NCBI GenBank assembly: GCA_049684915.1
Contig: JBAVGO010000036.1
Span: 1 to 24,131 of the forward strand
Direction of reading: 5' to 3'
DNA: 24,131 bases
Origin: GWB2-37-7 sp049684915
GTDB taxonomy: Bacteria > Bacillota > Clostridia > Lutisporales > Lutisporaceae
Within the stretch, counting starts at the first letter, position 1. Every line of letters starts with the position of its first letter. The notes under the pieces were generated by a model, which was given only the letters and a program-made list of their open reading frames with translations, was not told the origin of the DNA and made no database searches. A program made the translations under genes and the position numbers. Positions 1-9,219 of the stretch are shown in pieces.

Positions 1-1
1 A

Positions 2-3000
2 ACCTATAAAGGCTACATAGCACCCTGGAGAACTAACCAACCAAAAACAGCAGGCTTGGTTACAAAACAAGCTGATAGATACAGAAACGAACAAAGCTTC
101 ACCTACAACAACGACGGTACGGTAGATAAAATAACAGACACAGCAGCACATACTATAGACTTTTCATGGACAAATGGAGTAATCACAAAGGTTACAGAAG
201 AAAACTATGAAGTTATATACCAATACGATACAGAAAAACACCTAAAGAAAGTAACATTACCTGATGGCGGTATAATACAATACAGCTACGACACATCAAA
301 CCGAATAAACTCAATAACCAATGCAGAAGATGGAATAACAACCTACACCTACAACAGCGACGGTAAAGTTAAAGACGTAACAAATGCCTTAGGCAGCAAA
401 ACACATGAATTCACCTACCAAACCAACCAAACAACAATAAAGGATGTACTAGACAACACAAGCATTTTCAAATACAACGACAAAAAGCTAATAACGCAAG
501 AAATAGATGCACTAGGCAATACCACAACCTATGAATACAATGAAAAAGACTTCTGCACAAAAATAACAAGCATAGAAGGCACTATCACAAGAGAATATGA
601 CGACAAAGGACACATCACCAAAGAAATAGGAATAGACGGAGCAGCACAATACTATGCCTACCACTATATATGGGGCTTACCCACTAGAGAAGTATACGCA
701 GACAACTCCAGTATAAGCTATGAATATGATGACAAGGGCAATCTGATAAAAAAGCTTGACCAACTAGATAATGCCATGAACTTTACATATGATTCAAAGG
801 GTAACCTGCTTACAATGTCTTTAGATAACAAGGCAACAGCCTTTGAATACGACACACAAGGAAACCTAACCAAAAAAACAACTGCTGAGGGTGATATAAC
901 ACAATACATATATGACGGAATAGGACGACCAATAAAAACAATAGAACCAAATGGTGCAATAACTGAAATGAAATACAACAAAGCTGGAAGACTCACAGAA
1001 TTCAAAGATGGACTAGGCTACATTACAACCTACACCTATGACAAAGAAGGCAAGATAAAAACAATAGAAAATCCAGCAGGCTACACAATAGCATATGAAT
1101 ACAATACCGCAGGCTGGCTCACAGCATACAAGGACGAGCTAGGCAGAGCTACCACAATAGCCTATGACCCAATGGGCAACCCAACAAAAGTAACCGACAG
1201 TATGGGACTCACCACAGAATTTAATAGAGACAAGCTAGGAAGACCAACAAAAACAAAGCTTCCAGATGGAAATGAAACTATATACGAACAAGGAACCTAC
1301 GGACCAACAAAAATAACAAGCCAAGCAGGAGCCTTCACCTACACCTACAACAAAAACAAACAAATAACCACAATAACAGATGTACTAGGAAGAACAACAA
1401 CCATACAATACGACATAATGGGAAGAACCACAGAAACCATAGACCCCATAGGCAGAAAAACAACACTTGAATACAACGCAGCAGGCAACCTCACAAAAGA
1501 AACACTACCCAACGGAAACGAATACAAATATGAATATAATACCTCAGGAAGAATAAACAAAGTTACCCACCCTGACGGAATTGAACTCACTGCAACCTAC
1601 GACAAAGACAACCGACTAACCTCCAAAACAGACAGAAACGGAACAACAACAACCCTCACCTACTATCCAGGCGGAGCCTTGAAAACAGAAACAGACCCGC
1701 AAGGCAACAAAACAAGCTACGAATACGACGCAAACGGAAACCTAACAAAAGTGCTAGACGCCAATGGCGGAACAACAATATACACCTACGACAACCTAAA
1801 CAGAACAATAATGACCATAGACCCAGAAAGCAGAAAGACAATATACACCTATGACCAAATAAGCAGACTAACACAAAAAACAGACGCAAACGACAACAAA
1901 GAATACTACACCTACGATGACTCTAACAGACTAACACAATATACTGACCGAACAGGAAACATAAGCAAATGGGAATACAACATAACAACCAACCAAGCAA
2001 AATACACACAACCTGACGGAACTGCTTACACCTTCACCTACAACAAAACAAACAAATTGACAGAGGTTACAGACCCAAAAGGCAGCACAACAAAAGTAAA
2101 CTATGACCAAGCAGGAAGAAGAACAACAATATACAACCCAAACAACGACACAACAAAATGGGAATACGACCAAGCAGACAGAATAACAACAATTACAAGC
2201 AACCTAGGCAGCAAAACCACCTATGAATACAACACAATGGACCAAATAACAAAAATAACAGACCCACTAAACCACACAACAGAATTCCAATACGACAAAA
2301 TGGGAAACAACACACAAATAACAGACCCAAAAGGCAACAAAACAACCTACCAATACAACAAACTAAACCAACCAACAAGCCAAATAGACCCCCTAGGAAA
2401 CGAAACAAAATGGGAATACAACAACCTAGGACAACTAACAACAGAAACAGACCCACTAAACAACAAAACAAAATACACCTACAACCCCACTGGACAAATA
2501 CAAACAATAACAGACGCAAAAGACAACCAATGGACAATGGAATACGACAAAACAGGAAGACTTACAAAAAGAACAGACCCAATGCAACACACAATACAAC
2601 TAGAATACAACAAGCTTGGAGACCTACTTAATACAATAGACCCAAAAGGCAACATAACAAGCTATGAATACGACCCAAACCAAAGAATAACAAAAACAAA
2701 AGACCTAACAGGCACCAACACAAAATATGAATACAACACCAACGGACTAATCTCAAAAATCATAGACTCACTAGGCAACACAACCACCTACAACTACGAC
2801 GAAGCAGGCAGACCAACACAACAAATAGATGCAATAGGAGCAAAATATAACTTTACCTACGACAACCTAGGAAGAATAACACAAACAACAGACCCACTAA
2901 ACAACAAAACAACCTACCAATACGACGCAGAAGGCAGAAAAACAGCAGAAATAGACCCCCTAGGCAACAAAGCCACCTACACCTATGACGCACTAGGACA

Positions 3001-6000
3001 ACTAATATCAACACAAAACAAAAAAGGAGCAACAACAACCTACGCCTATGACGCAACAGGACAAATAACGGAAATAACAGACGCACAAAACAACAAAACA
3101 ACCTACCAATACGACAACCTAGGCAGAATCACAACAGAAACAGATGCCCTAGGAAGAACAAACAAATACGAATACAACCAAACAGGACAAATATCCGCAA
3201 CAACAAACCCAGAAAACTACAAACAAACCTATGAATACGACCAACTAGGCAGAATAACCGATATTAAAGATGAAAAAGGCAAAACAAGCAGCTACACCTA
3301 CGACACACTAGGAAACCTGACACAAGAACAAGACAGCCTAGGACGCACCACAAAATATGAATACGACAACACAGGAAACCTCACAAAGATAATAGACCCA
3401 AGAAACTCAAAAACAGAATTCACCTACAACCTAAGAGGACAAATTACAACCATGACCAATCCCAAAGGAAACAAATACACCTACACCTATGACCTACTAG
3501 GATGTGCAATAAAAGAAACCGACCCAATGGGAGCAGAAATAACAAACAACTATGACGCAATAGGCAGACTAACATCAACTACAGACCAAGAAGGAACAAC
3601 AACAAACTACAAATATGACCTAGCAAGCAGACTAACAGAAGAAACAAACGCACTAGGAGCAGCAACAAAATATGAATACGACGCAGCAGGAAGACTAATA
3701 AGGTCAACAGATCCAATGGGAGCTATTGTATCAGCAGAATACGATGCAGTAGGCAATATAACAAAAACAATAGACCAGCTAGGCGGTACTAGCACTATGA
3801 ACTATGACCAGCTTGGAAGACTAACAGAAACAATAGACGCACTAGGCTACAAAAACCAATGGGCATATGACACAGTAGGAAACATGATAAAATACACAAA
3901 CCCACTACAAGACACCTGGCAATACACCTACGACAACATGAACCGACTCACAAAAGAAACAAGCCCACAACAAAGAACTACAGAATACCAATATGACAAC
4001 CAAAACAACCTAACAACCCAAACCGACCCAATGGGAAGACAAACTAACTATACATACGACACAGAAAACCAACTAATACAAGTACAAGACACACAACAAA
4101 ACAAAACAGAATATAACTATGATCAAGCAGGCAATCTAACAACCATCACAGACACAAAAGGCAACGAAAGAACCTTCAAATATGACGAAGCAGGCAAGCT
4201 AGAACAAGAAACAGATGCACTAGGCAACAAAACAAGCTACACCTATGACGAAGCAGGCAGACTATCAAAAATAAAAGACGCAAAAGAACAAACAACAACC
4301 TATACCTACAACAAAAGAGGACAAACAACAAAAATAGACTACAACGAACAAGAAAGCAATACCTATGAATATGATGAAATAGGACAAATAGTAAAAGCAG
4401 CATCACCATACTCTACTGACACCTATGAATATGATGCAAATGGCAAAATAACACTACAAACCAACCTAACAACAGAAAAGCTACTAAAATTTATATACGA
4501 TGCAGCAGGAAATAGAACAAGCATAACAGATGTAGATGATAGAGAAACAACCTATACCTATGACAAAAACAACAGAATAAGCACCATGACAGACTTTGAT
4601 GGCAACACAACAAGCTTTGAATATGATACCCTAGGAAGAGAAACAGCAAGGAAAATGTCAAACGGAATAACAGAAGAAAGACAATATGACCAAGACGGAA
4701 AGCTAACCACAATCACAAACAAGAAACAAGACGGAACAATAACCTCCTCCTACAAATATGAATACGACAAAGCAGGCAACAAAACAACTCAAACAGAAGA
4801 AGACGGAGTAATAACCACCTATACCTATGATGAAATGGATAGACTGCAAGAAGTTAACTATCCAATACTAAAGATACAAGCTATGGTAGACGAAAACCTA
4901 ATGCTGCCAGAAAGATACAGACCACTTCCAGACTTCATGGAGGGAGTGGAAGATGAAAAAGACAAGGAAGTAAAATCAGCCAGTGCAGAGCTGACTATAC
5001 AGACTCTAACATCTAACCTTATGTTAGCTGCTGCAAAGGACAAAGCAGATGACAAGGATAAGGATAAGGATAAAGACAACAATGGAAATAAAGACAGTGA
5101 TAAAGACAAGGACAACAATGGAAATGGTAACAGCGACAAGGAAAAAGAAAACAATGACAACGTAAAAGACAAAGACAAAAACAATGGAAACGACAAACAA
5201 AAGAAGCTTAAGCCGTGGCAGTTGGAGATAACAGACGAGGATTTTGAGCTTGGATATATTACCTATAAAGAAAAGCCTGATTATCTACTAGACCCAACCT
5301 CAAAAGCAACATACAAATATGATGCCAATGGCAACAGAATAAACTATGTAACTGACAATGAAGCACTAGATTATGAATATGATACAGCTGACAGACTACT
5401 CTCTGATGGAAATGACAGCTACAGCTATGATGCCAACGGTAACATGACAGGGGTACAAGCAGGAGAGGATACAGTAGAATATATCTATAACGCAGCTAAC
5501 AAGCTGACAGAAGTAAAATATCCTGATGGCACCTATGTTAAGTATGGCTATGATGCATTTGGACGTAAGGTATCAAGAGAAGAAGCATACTGGAACAAAG
5601 AAGCTGACAATGCACCAGGCAAATCAGAATATGCACCAGGACAGAACAAGGAAAAGAATAATAACGGTAATGGTAATGACAACGGTAGCAAAAATGAAAA
5701 GGTAAACCCACTAAAGCTAAAAACTGATACCACCACCTACCTGTATGATGGCTTTACAAATGCTATTACTAATGAATATACAGGAAGTGGTAGCCCACTA
5801 AGTCAATACAACATGGCAAATGACAGAGTAGTAAGCAAGAAAACCTTTGGCAACCATGGACTAGTAATACCAGGCAGAGAGCCATCACTAAAAACAGACG
5901 GTGGACTTATGTATTACAGCTATGACGGAATGAGAAACGTAACAGAGTTAACAGACAGACATGGTGACAGCATAGAGCAATATCGATATGATGCTTTTGG

Positions 6001-7648
6001 AGGATTGTATACAGGAGTAACAGCACCATATAACACAAATGGCTTCGCAGGAAAGAGCTATGATGCAAAGGCAAACCTGATAGATATGAATGCACGTTGG
6101 TACGGAGCACAAAACGGACGCTTCACCACAGCAGACCCATATACTGGAGATATATTGACACCATATACCCAGAACAGATATGCTTATGTTGGGAATAATC
6201 CTATAAATAGGTGGGATCCATTGGGGTATTGGATGGAAGGTGATGAAGATCTTACAGATGCAGCAAATGATGCAATTGCAGATTTAGAAGTAGAATACTA
6301 TGCTATTCCTGAAACAGACAAAGACAAAAGAGATGCCGTTCATGAAAGAGCTGATCGTATTAGAGAGCGAGACAGGATTAGGACGGAAACCGTAACAGAA
6401 AATCTTAAAAGCTCTAAGAGTTATGATTTAGGTATAAGCAAGGGCACTCCATATAAGGTTACAGGTGGCTGGAATACAGATTGGATAAAGGCAATTGAAT
6501 ATATAAAAGAGTATGAAGTTATAACTTCATATTACAGTGCTTATGCTGGGAAGTATGCAGAGACAAAACTTACGAGAGAAGATTCAACAATAAAATACTA
6601 TGAGGGCTTTGACTTTAGACCTTTTACTGCTCAAGAATGGTATGAAGAGAATAAGAGTGTAATTGGTGAATATGAGACTCCACCGCCATACATACCAATG
6701 GAAGCATACAGTTCAACAACTTCTGAATATTCTTATAGCAGTAGTAAGATAACTTCTGGAACTGCGAAGTTGTTTAATGGTGATGAAGTTGTATGGGATT
6801 ATACGTTTGATTCAAGTGAACTTGATACAGTAATATTACAAGAAAGTGCATCTACAACTGATAAATGTGCAGAACCTATTTCATTTATGGATGTTATGAA
6901 TAATAGTTTCAGTAATGGAGGTGTGAATTATAATAATAGCATCAATGACTTAGCTAGTAGAACACTTGAGGATGTTCTAAATTTAGATAATAATAAAATA
7001 AAAAATCAACCAATTCAAATTGAGATTGTTGGTAATACAGTAAATTTGAGTGTGTATATAAATTTCAGTGGGAATGGAGCAAATATGATTCACCCAGGTA
7101 CGGTTGTAGATGGTAATAGTGGAAAAACATATGCTGAACTAGCAATAGAAGGTATTGAATCTTGGTCAGGTGATTACAATATTCAAGGGATTGATACACA
7201 TGTGAATATTGATGTAATTGATGGCACGAACCGTAACTTTTTTAAAAAGTTATTTAGTAAGCAAAAATATGTGGAGTATAATATTTTAAATACCGATGGA
7301 CAAAGCATTGTTAAGGGTATAGACAGTGACACGTGGAGTATATCCAATGTAGGCAAAACATATCTCTATACTGATCATATAGGTGGAAGAGAAAGAAAGC
7401 CTGAAGAGTTTATAAATTTAGCAGCTCATGAATTTGGACACAATCTTGGGATTCAGGATGCTTACAATGGAAGAGTAATGCCAGGTATACTGCCATCAAA
7501 AGATATAATGTATGGACCAAACAAATCTAACACGATTAGTGACATAGATGTAACAATGATGTTAAGAGCATTTGAACAAAACAAATTTCAACGGTGGGTT
7601 GAGTATCAAGAAGATTTGAAAAATAATATAATATTTTACAGTAATTAA
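2..7648 (+). CDS. Rhs/YD-repeat polymorphic toxin with C-terminal metzincin-like metalloprotease tip (5' partial)
   Basis: The frame is open to the left edge with no stop (it reads TYKGYIAPWRTNQPK before the TTG at 56), so this is a 5'-truncated gene and the TTG is not a real start. The visible 2,549 residues hold dozens of YD repeats of about 21 residues (Y-x-YD-x-x-G-x-L/I-T pattern) to about base 5540. They are interrupted by a DK/N-rich charged linker (5034-5208) and a second N/K/G linker (5641-5704). The Rhs core follows (about 5705-6231: NGFAGKSYDAK, MNARWYGAQNGRF, TTADPYTGD, ending DPLGYW). After it come a roughly 160-residue pre-toxin linker and a variable tip. The tip contains HEFGHNLGIQDAY (7427-7465), matching the metzincin HExxHxxGxxD zinc motif, and DIMYGPN (from about 7502) as a candidate Met-turn. 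Rhs proteins form a hollow shell that encloses the C-terminal toxin, so this is inferred to be a contact-dependent or secreted antibacterial protease. No signal peptide can be assessed. The Rhs assignment is very secure; the protease call is good but rests on motifs. Confidence 0.95.
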   Translation, partial: TYKGYIAPWRTNQPKTAGLVTKQADRYRNEQSFTYNNDGTVDKITDTAAHTIDFSWTNGVITKVTEENYEVIYQYDTEKHLKKVTLPDGGIIQYSYDTSNRINSITNAEDGITTYTYNSDGKVKDVTNALGSKTHEFTYQTNQTTIKDVLDNTSIFKYNDKKLITQEIDALGNTTTYEYNEKDFCTKITSIEGTITREYDDKGHITKEIGIDGAAQYYAYHYIWGLPTREVYADNSSISYEYDDKGNLIKKLDQLDNAMNFTYDSKGNLLTMSLDNKATAFEYDTQGNLTKKTTAEGDITQYIYDGIGRPIKTIEPNGAITEMKYNKAGRLTEFKDGLGYITTYTYDKEGKIKTIENPAGYTIAYEYNTAGWLTAYKDELGRATTIAYDPMGNPTKVTDSMGLTTEFNRDKLGRPTKTKLPDGNETIYEQGTYGPTKITSQAGAFTYTYNKNKQITTITDVLGRTTTIQYDIMGRTTETIDPIGRKTTLEYNAAGNLTKETLPNGNEYKYEYNTSGRINKVTHPDGIELTATYDKDNRLTSKTDRNGTTTTLTYYPGGALKTETDPQGNKTSYEYDANGNLTKVLDANGGTTIYTYDNLNRTIMTIDPESRKTIYTYDQISRLTQKTDANDNKEYYTYDDSNRLTQYTDRTGNISKWEYNITTNQAKYTQPDGTAYTFTYNKTNKLTEVTDPKGSTTKVNYDQAGRRTTIYNPNNDTTKWEYDQADRITTITSNLGSKTTYEYNTMDQITKITDPLNHTTEFQYDKMGNNTQITDPKGNKTTYQYNKLNQPTSQIDPLGNETKWEYNNLGQLTTETDPLNNKTKYTYNPTGQIQTITDAKDNQWTMEYDKTGRLTKRTDPMQHTIQLEYNKLGDLLNTIDPKGNITSYEYDPNQRITKTKDLTGTNTKYEYNTNGLISKIIDSLGNTTTYNYDEAGRPTQQIDAIGAKYNFTYDNLGRITQTTDPLNNKTTYQYDAEGRKTAEIDPLGNKATYTYDALGQLISTQNKKGATTTYAYDATGQITEITDAQNNKTTYQYDNLGRITTETDALGRTNKYEYNQTGQISATTNPENYKQTYEYDQLGRITDIKDEKGKTSSYTYDTLGNLTQEQDSLGRTTKYEYDNTGNLTKIIDPRNSKTEFTYNLRGQITTMTNPKGNKYTYTYDLLGCAIKETDPMGAEITNNYDAIGRLTSTTDQEGTTTNYKYDLASRLTEETNALGAATKYEYDAAGRLIRSTDPMGAIVSAEYDAVGNITKTIDQLGGTSTMNYDQLGRLTETIDALGYKNQWAYDTVGNMIKYTNPLQDTWQYTYDNMNRLTKETSPQQRTTEYQYDNQNNLTTQTDPMGRQTNYTYDTENQLIQVQDTQQNKTEYNYDQAGNLTTITDTKGNERTFKYDEAGKLEQETDALGNKTSYTYDEAGRLSKIKDAKEQTTTYTYNKRGQTTKIDYNEQESNTYEYDEIGQIVKAASPYSTDTYEYDANGKITLQTNLTTEKLLKFIYDAAGNRTSITDVDDRETTYTYDKNNRISTMTDFDGNTTSFEYDTLGRETARKMSNGITEERQYDQDGKLTTITNKKQDGTITSSYKYEYDKAGNKTTQTEEDGVITTYTYDEMDRLQEVNYPILKIQAMVDENLMLPERYRPLPDFMEGVEDEKDKEVKSASAELTIQTLTSNLMLAAAKDKADDKDKDKDKDNNGNKDSDKDKDNNGNGNSDKEKENNDNVKDKDKNNGNDKQKKLKPWQLEITDEDFELGYITYKEKPDYLLDPTSKATYKYDANGNRINYVTDNEALDYEYDTADRLLSDGNDSYSYDANGNMTGVQAGEDTVEYIYNAANKLTEVKYPDGTYVKYGYDAFGRKVSREEAYWNKEADNAPGKSEYAPGQNKEKNNNGNGNDNGSKNEKVNPLKLKTDTTTYLYDGFTNAITNEYTGSGSPLSQYNMANDRVVSKKTFGNHGLVIPGREPSLKTDGGLMYYSYDGMRNVTELTDRHGDSIEQYRYDAFGGLYTGVTAPYNTNGFAGKSYDAKANLIDMNARWYGAQNGRFTTADPYTGDILTPYTQNRYAYVGNNPINRWDPLGYWMEGDEDLTDAANDAIADLEVEYYAIPETDKDKRDAVHERADRIRERDRIRTETVTENLKSSKSYDLGISKGTPYKVTGGWNTDWIKAIEYIKEYEVITSYYSAYAGKYAETKLTREDSTIKYYEGFDFRPFTAQEWYEENKSVIGEYETPPPYIPMEAYSSTTSEYSYSSSKITSGTAKLFNGDEVVWDYTFDSSELDTVILQESASTTDKCAEPISFMDVMNNSFSNGGVNYNNSINDLASRTLEDVLNLDNNKIKNQPIQIEIVGNTVNLSVYINFSGNGANMIHPGTVVDGNSGKTYAELAIEGIESWSGDYNIQGIDTHVNIDVIDGTNRNFFKKLFSKQKYVEYNILNTDGQSIVKGIDSDTWSISNVGKTYLYTDHIGGRERKPEEFINLAAHEFGHNLGIQDAYNGRVMPGILPSKDIMYGPNKSNTISDIDVTMMLRAFEQNKFQRWVEYQEDLKNNIIFYSN
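56..5540 (+). repeat. YD-repeat array, about 63-base period
   Basis: This is the tandem degenerate array encoding the YD repeats of the large Rhs protein. Some units are almost identical at DNA level: acagacccactaaacaac begins at both 2449 and 2888, and a close variant lies near 2266. The coding strand is dominated by A and C with very little T or G, because AAC, ACC, TAC, ACA, AAA and CAA codons prevail. The array is the structural shell part of the protein and has no separate gene function. Confidence 0.85.
5034..5208 (+). repeat. Charged low-complexity linker (DK/N rich) within the Rhs protein
   Basis: This stretch encodes repeated DKDKDK and NNGN blocks with almost no hydrophobic residues, set between YD repeats. 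A second, shorter N/G/K/E linker lies at 5641-5704. Such insertions are expected to form disordered, surface-exposed segments. The role is not known. The end of the second linker coincides with the point where homology to the two orphan copies begins. Confidence 0.8.
5705..6250 (+). repeat. Rhs core repeat, copy 1 (in the full-length gene)
   Basis: This 546-base block begins aacccactaaagct and runs through the DPLGYW codons to tgatgaagat. It recurs nearly identically at 8674-9219 and, in shortened form, at 11260-11716. It is the conserved Rhs core that precedes the variable tips. The high identity makes it a natural target for homologous recombination that would swap in the orphan tips. Confidence 0.9.
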
Positions 7649-7754
7649 TTAACTTGAGCGATATTGGAAATGAGTATCACTCAGGATAGAACATACTTTA
7701 CATATTAATATAATAATAAATTTACTATTAACTTTTATAAAGGGGTGATGAATA

Positions 7755-8255
7755 ATGAAAAAGCTACTTGTAATAATAATTAGCATTTCTATTATAATTT
7801 GTGCTGTATTTATAAGCAATTATATAAGAGAATATAACAGCTACACTATCATAAAAGAAAATTATACTAAAGCATTATCGAGAGAAGATGTTCTAAATAC
7901 AACAATAGAAATCATTCTCAAATATGATACTTTTTCATTTGATGGACTTATTGAAGATTATTACTTGAGTGAAGGAAAGCTAATAATATCAGATGAAAAT
8001 ATTTCAGATTTGAAAACAATAAATAACATACATGAAAAAGTTAAGATAGCATCTAAAGAGGAAATGGATTCATTAAGAGATGGATTTTCTTACTTAAGAG
8101 TAATGGATTTACTTGTAAGCAAAAATTCAGCACAAGTTACAGTAGAAAATATTGTTACAGGAGATCATGAAGGGATTGGAGGAAGAGTTACTATTAGTAT
8201 TCATAAGAGAGTAAACAGCTTATACTATAAAATTATTGATAGAGGTATATATTAA
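7755..8255 (+). CDS. Putative membrane-anchored immunity protein for the metalloprotease tip
   Basis: This 166-residue protein starts with MKK followed by a strongly hydrophobic stretch (about residues 4-24). That pattern fits an N-terminal membrane anchor or uncleaved signal with the rest outside the membrane; I see no lipobox cysteine. The ATG at 7755 has a good ribosome binding site (AGGGGTGA, 7741-7748). It lies 106 bases after the toxin stop, the standard position of an immunity gene in Rhs loci, and that position is the main reason for the call. I do not recognise the family. An extracytoplasmic immunity protein would suit a protease that attacks targets outside the membrane, but this is inference. 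A TATAAT at 7709-7714 has no convincing -35 partner. Confidence 0.6.
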   Translation: MKKLLVIIISISIIICAVFISNYIREYNSYTIIKENYTKALSREDVLNTTIEIILKYDTFSFDGLIEDYYLSEGKLIISDENISDLKTINNIHEKVKIASKEEMDSLRDGFSYLRVMDLLVSKNSAQVTVENIVTGDHEGIGGRVTISIHKRVNSLYYKIIDRGIY

Positions 8256-8280
8256 TTATTAGGGACAAAGAGGACAGGCA

Positions 8281-8590
8281 TGAACTCTGAACCCCAAACG
8301 TTGGACAGTTAATTAAGCAACTCTAGGGGACTGGATTTGGTATTGAACTTGGCTCAGTCCTTTTAGCTTGCATTTAATTCTTCTATTGTTGTAATAATCT
8401 AAGTAATCCTCAAGTTCCTTATGAAAATGCTTATATGAACTGAATTTCTTAAGGTATAGTAATTATGTCTTTAATTGACCCAAAAAGATTCTCTATCACT
8501 AAGTTATCCAAGCAGTTTTCTTTACGAGACATGCTTTGAACGATTCCCTTCACTTTTAAGGAATATGTGCCATATGCTAAATTTATCCAG
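8281..8590 (-). mobile_element. IS3-family (IS150-like) insertion sequence remnant, right end
   Basis: Read on the minus strand, this holds the C-terminal part of an IS3-type transposase. It includes QSMSRKENCLDN, VIENLFGSIKD (the DDE-domain Glu region) and LDYYNNRRIKCKLKGLSQ, ending in a stop at 8323-8325. A 1-base frameshift near 8455-8465 separates FGSIKD from YLKKFSSYKHF, so it cannot be functional. Outside the stop, ccccaaacgttggacagtt (8293-8311) resembles the terminal inverted repeat of IS150-like elements. The left part of the element is missing; the remnant stops where the orphan cassette head begins. It marks past insertion or rearrangement between the first immunity gene and orphan cassette 1. 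Confidence 0.85.
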
Positions 8591-8604
8591 TTGCTGACCA
8601 AGAG

Positions 8605-8650
8605 AAACCCTCCTGCTAATATAGTGTTAATTATATTAGCAGGAGGGTTT
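8605..8650 (+). repeat. Hairpin heading orphan rhs cassette 1
   Basis: This is a perfect 19-bp inverted repeat: aaaccctcctgctaatata (8605-8623), loop gtgttaat, then its exact reverse complement (8632-8650). The same hairpin heads orphan cassette 2 at 11191-11236. It could be a transcription terminator, but no T-run follows the stem beyond the stem's own TTT. It could also be a boundary or recombination element. Flanking bases (tgaccaagag before, a related aattatcaa after) are shared between the copies. Confidence 0.85.
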
Positions 8651-8673
8651 AATGTAGCCTGTAAATTATCAAG

Positions 8674-9219
8674 AATCCACTAAAGCTAAAGACTGATACT
8701 ACAACCTACCTGTATGATGACTTTACAAATGCTATAACTAACGAATATACAGGAAACGGTAGCCCATTAAGTCAATACTACATGGCAAATGATAGAGTAG
8801 TAAGCAAGAAAACCTTTGGCAACCATGGACTAGTAATACCAGGCAGAGAGCCATCACTAAAAACAGACGGTGGACTAATGTACTACAGCTATGACGGAAT
8901 GAGAAACGTAACAGAGCTAACAGACCGACATGGAGACAGCATAGAGAAATATCGCTATGATGCTTTTGGAGGACTGTATACAGGAGTTACTGCACCATAT
9001 AACACTAATGGTTTCGCAGGAAAAAGCTACGATGCAAAGGCTAACTTGATAGATATGAATGCTAGATGGTACGGAGCACAAAATGGACGCTTCACCACAG
9101 CAGACCCATATACTGGAGATATATTGACACCATATACCCAGAACAGATATGCTTATGTTGGGAATAATCCTATAAATCGATGGGATCCATTGGGGTATTG
9201 GATGGCAGGTGATGAAGAT
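8674..9219 (+). repeat. Rhs core repeat, copy 2 (orphan cassette 1)
   Basis: This is a near-identical, equal-length copy of 5705-6250. The reading frame is open from 8665, after two stops in that frame at 8650-8652 and 8662-8664, so the homologous sequence before the first ATG could be translated only if fused to an upstream gene. One difference changes YLYDGF to YLYDDF. Confidence 0.9.

Noticed and set aside
56..58. TTG as the start of the large Rhs gene
   Set aside because: The frame is open upstream to the window edge and already encodes plausible Rhs sequence, and there is no ribosome binding site before the TTG.
56..5540. The regular repeat spacing as a CRISPR or satellite array
   Set aside because: The 63-base period is coding, in frame and degenerate, and there are no spacers between identical repeats.
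718..6110. Many open frames on the minus strand opposite the Rhs gene, rich in Cys, Leu, Phe and Val
   Set aside because: They are shadows of the T-poor, A/C-rich YD array, which leaves few stops on the other strand. They lack ribosome binding sites and plausible protein composition.
7650..7676. Weak inverted repeat (tgagcgata and tatcactca) after the Rhs stop as a terminator
   Set aside because: It has a mismatch, a long loop and no T-run, so it is too weak to call.
8605..8650. The repeated hairpin as a miniature transposable element
   Set aside because: It is only an 18-19 bp stem with no obvious target duplication, and in both cases it is tied to the same rhs junction.
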